DNA from: Variovorax sp.
GTDB lineage: Bacteria > Pseudomonadota > Gammaproteobacteria > Burkholderiales > Burkholderiaceae_C
Length of the DNA: 64,000 bases
Reading direction: 5' to 3'
Assembly: GCA_017744935.1 (NCBI GenBank)
Contig: JAGIAI010000010.1
Location: 40,324-104,323, forward strand
Shown: positions 63,477-64,000 of the stretch, piece after piece
Layout of the letters: the number at the start of each line of letters is the position of its first letter
Numbering within the stretch: position 1 is the stretch's first letter
The notes under the pieces: model-generated
The model's database searches: none
Told to the model about the DNA's origin: nothing
What the model saw: the letters and a program-made list of their open reading frames with translations, nothing else
Position numbers and translations under genes: made by a program

Positions 63477-64000
63477 CTAGAAGCGCGGCATCCCGCCGCC
63501 GCCCATGCCCGGCAGGCCCTTCATCCCGCCCATGCGCTTCATCATCTTCATCAGGCCGCCGCCCTTCATCTTCTTCATCATGCCCTGCATCTGCTCGAAC
63601 TCGCCCAGCAGCCGGTTCACTTCCTGAACCTGCACGCCCGCACCGGCGGCAATGCGGCGCTTGCGCGTGGCCTTGAGCAGCTCGGGCTTGCGGCGCTCCA
63701 GCGGGGTCATGCTGTTGATGATCCCTTCCTTGCGGCGGATGTCGCGTTCGGCGCGCGCCATGTCGGCATCGCTGGCCTTCGCGGCGAGTTGCGTGGGGAG
63801 CTTGTCCATGATGCTGGAGAGTCCGCCCATCTGCTTCATCTGCTGAAGCTGCGCGAGGAAGTCGTTGAGGTCGAATCCCTGGCCGCTCTTGACCTTGGCC
63901 GCGAGCTTCTGCGCCGCCGCGACGTCGACGCCGGCCGTGACCTGCTCGACCAGCGCGACGATGTCGCCCATGCCGAGGATGCGGCCCGCGTGGCGCTCGG
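63477..64000 (-). CDS. ffh: Signal recognition particle protein Ffh, C-terminal part
   Basis: The window holds the last 174 codons; the N-terminal NG GTPase domain lies beyond base 64000. This is the M domain, which binds 4.5S RNA and signal peptides: MTPLERRKPELLKATRKRRI, then AAGAGVQVQEVNRLLGEFEQM and a very Met/Gly/Lys-rich tail (MMKKMKGGGLMKMMKRMGGM) ending GMPRF. The Met-rich tail fits its signal-sequence groove. Confidence 0.93.
   Translation of the reverse strand, partial: ERHAGRILGMGDIVALVEQVTAGVDVAAAQKLAAKVKSGQGFDLNDFLAQLQQMKQMGGLSSIMDKLPTQLAAKASDADMARAERDIRRKEGIINSMTPLERRKPELLKATRKRRIAAGAGVQVQEVNRLLGEFEQMQGMMKKMKGGGLMKMMKRMGGMKGLPGMGGGGMPRF

Overview
The window reads as chromosomal DNA of a high-GC betaproteobacterium of the Burkholderiales, most likely Comamonadaceae and probably Variovorax-like. 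This rests on uniformly GC-rich codon use, a Bug-type receptor, DUF2917, DUF4136 and DUF2905 genes, and several -10-like hexamers close to start codons. It is inference, not a database match. No rRNA, tRNA, CRISPR array or insertion sequence was recognised.

Layout. (1) 1-4745: end of a soluble lytic transglycosylase, a small MscS-type channel, an MgtC-family protein, a glutathione S-transferase and the CCA-adding enzyme. (2) 4802-8867: a trehalose operon otsB / GH15 glycosidase / otsA with overlapping ORFs. (3) 8881-19608: a LysR regulator diverging from a catabolic operon with an intradiol dioxygenase, a citryl-CoA-lyase-like protein, a family III CoA-transferase, a Bug receptor and a branched-chain-type ABC transporter whose LivM and LivG are fused, followed by a short MetE-like methyltransferase. 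(4) 19623-23468: a DUF2917 gene facing a MocR regulator across a shared operator-like region, a secreted alpha/beta hydrolase and small proteins. (5) 23492-28096 (minus): a polysaccharide export block with Wzm/Wzt-type ABC exporter, two near-duplicate glycosyltransferases and a hexapeptide acetyltransferase. (6) 28250-35696: housekeeping genes, including a ROK kinase, an inositol-monophosphatase-family phosphatase, a TauD-like dioxygenase, a MidA-like methyltransferase, a pteridine-reductase-like SDR, folB, ttcA and a phosphoglycerate-mutase-like phosphatase. (7) 36077-50788: a hybrid NRPS-PKS operon with PPTase and two unusual alpha/beta hydrolases. (8) 50810-55209 (minus): an RND pump and its adaptor. 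(9) 55436-64000: a small exported protein, miaB, a QseE/QseG/QseF (GlrK/YfhG/GlrR) operon, opgH and the 3' end of ffh.

The two most unusual items are these. First, the NRPS-PKS has domain order C-remnant/A/T/KS/AT/T/aminotransferase, then C/A/T/C/T. The specificity residues I extracted suggest Val and Gly, so a 3,4-diamino acid made from Val plus malonate and joined to Gly is predicted. There is no thioesterase, and the last C-T pair has no adenylation domain. Second, directly downstream of the sigma54-dependent regulator glrR lies a sigma54 promoter with the full GG-N10-GC core, preceded by one perfect and one near-perfect TGTC-N10-GACA box. That is the enterobacterial GlrR recognition sequence. 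The target here is either an untranslated RNA or the leader of opgH.

Also notable are two copies of a roughly 100-bp intergenic repeat (18431 and 55930), a direct/inverted-repeat operator in front of the MocR gene and a perfect LysR-type palindrome in front of the dioxygenase gene.
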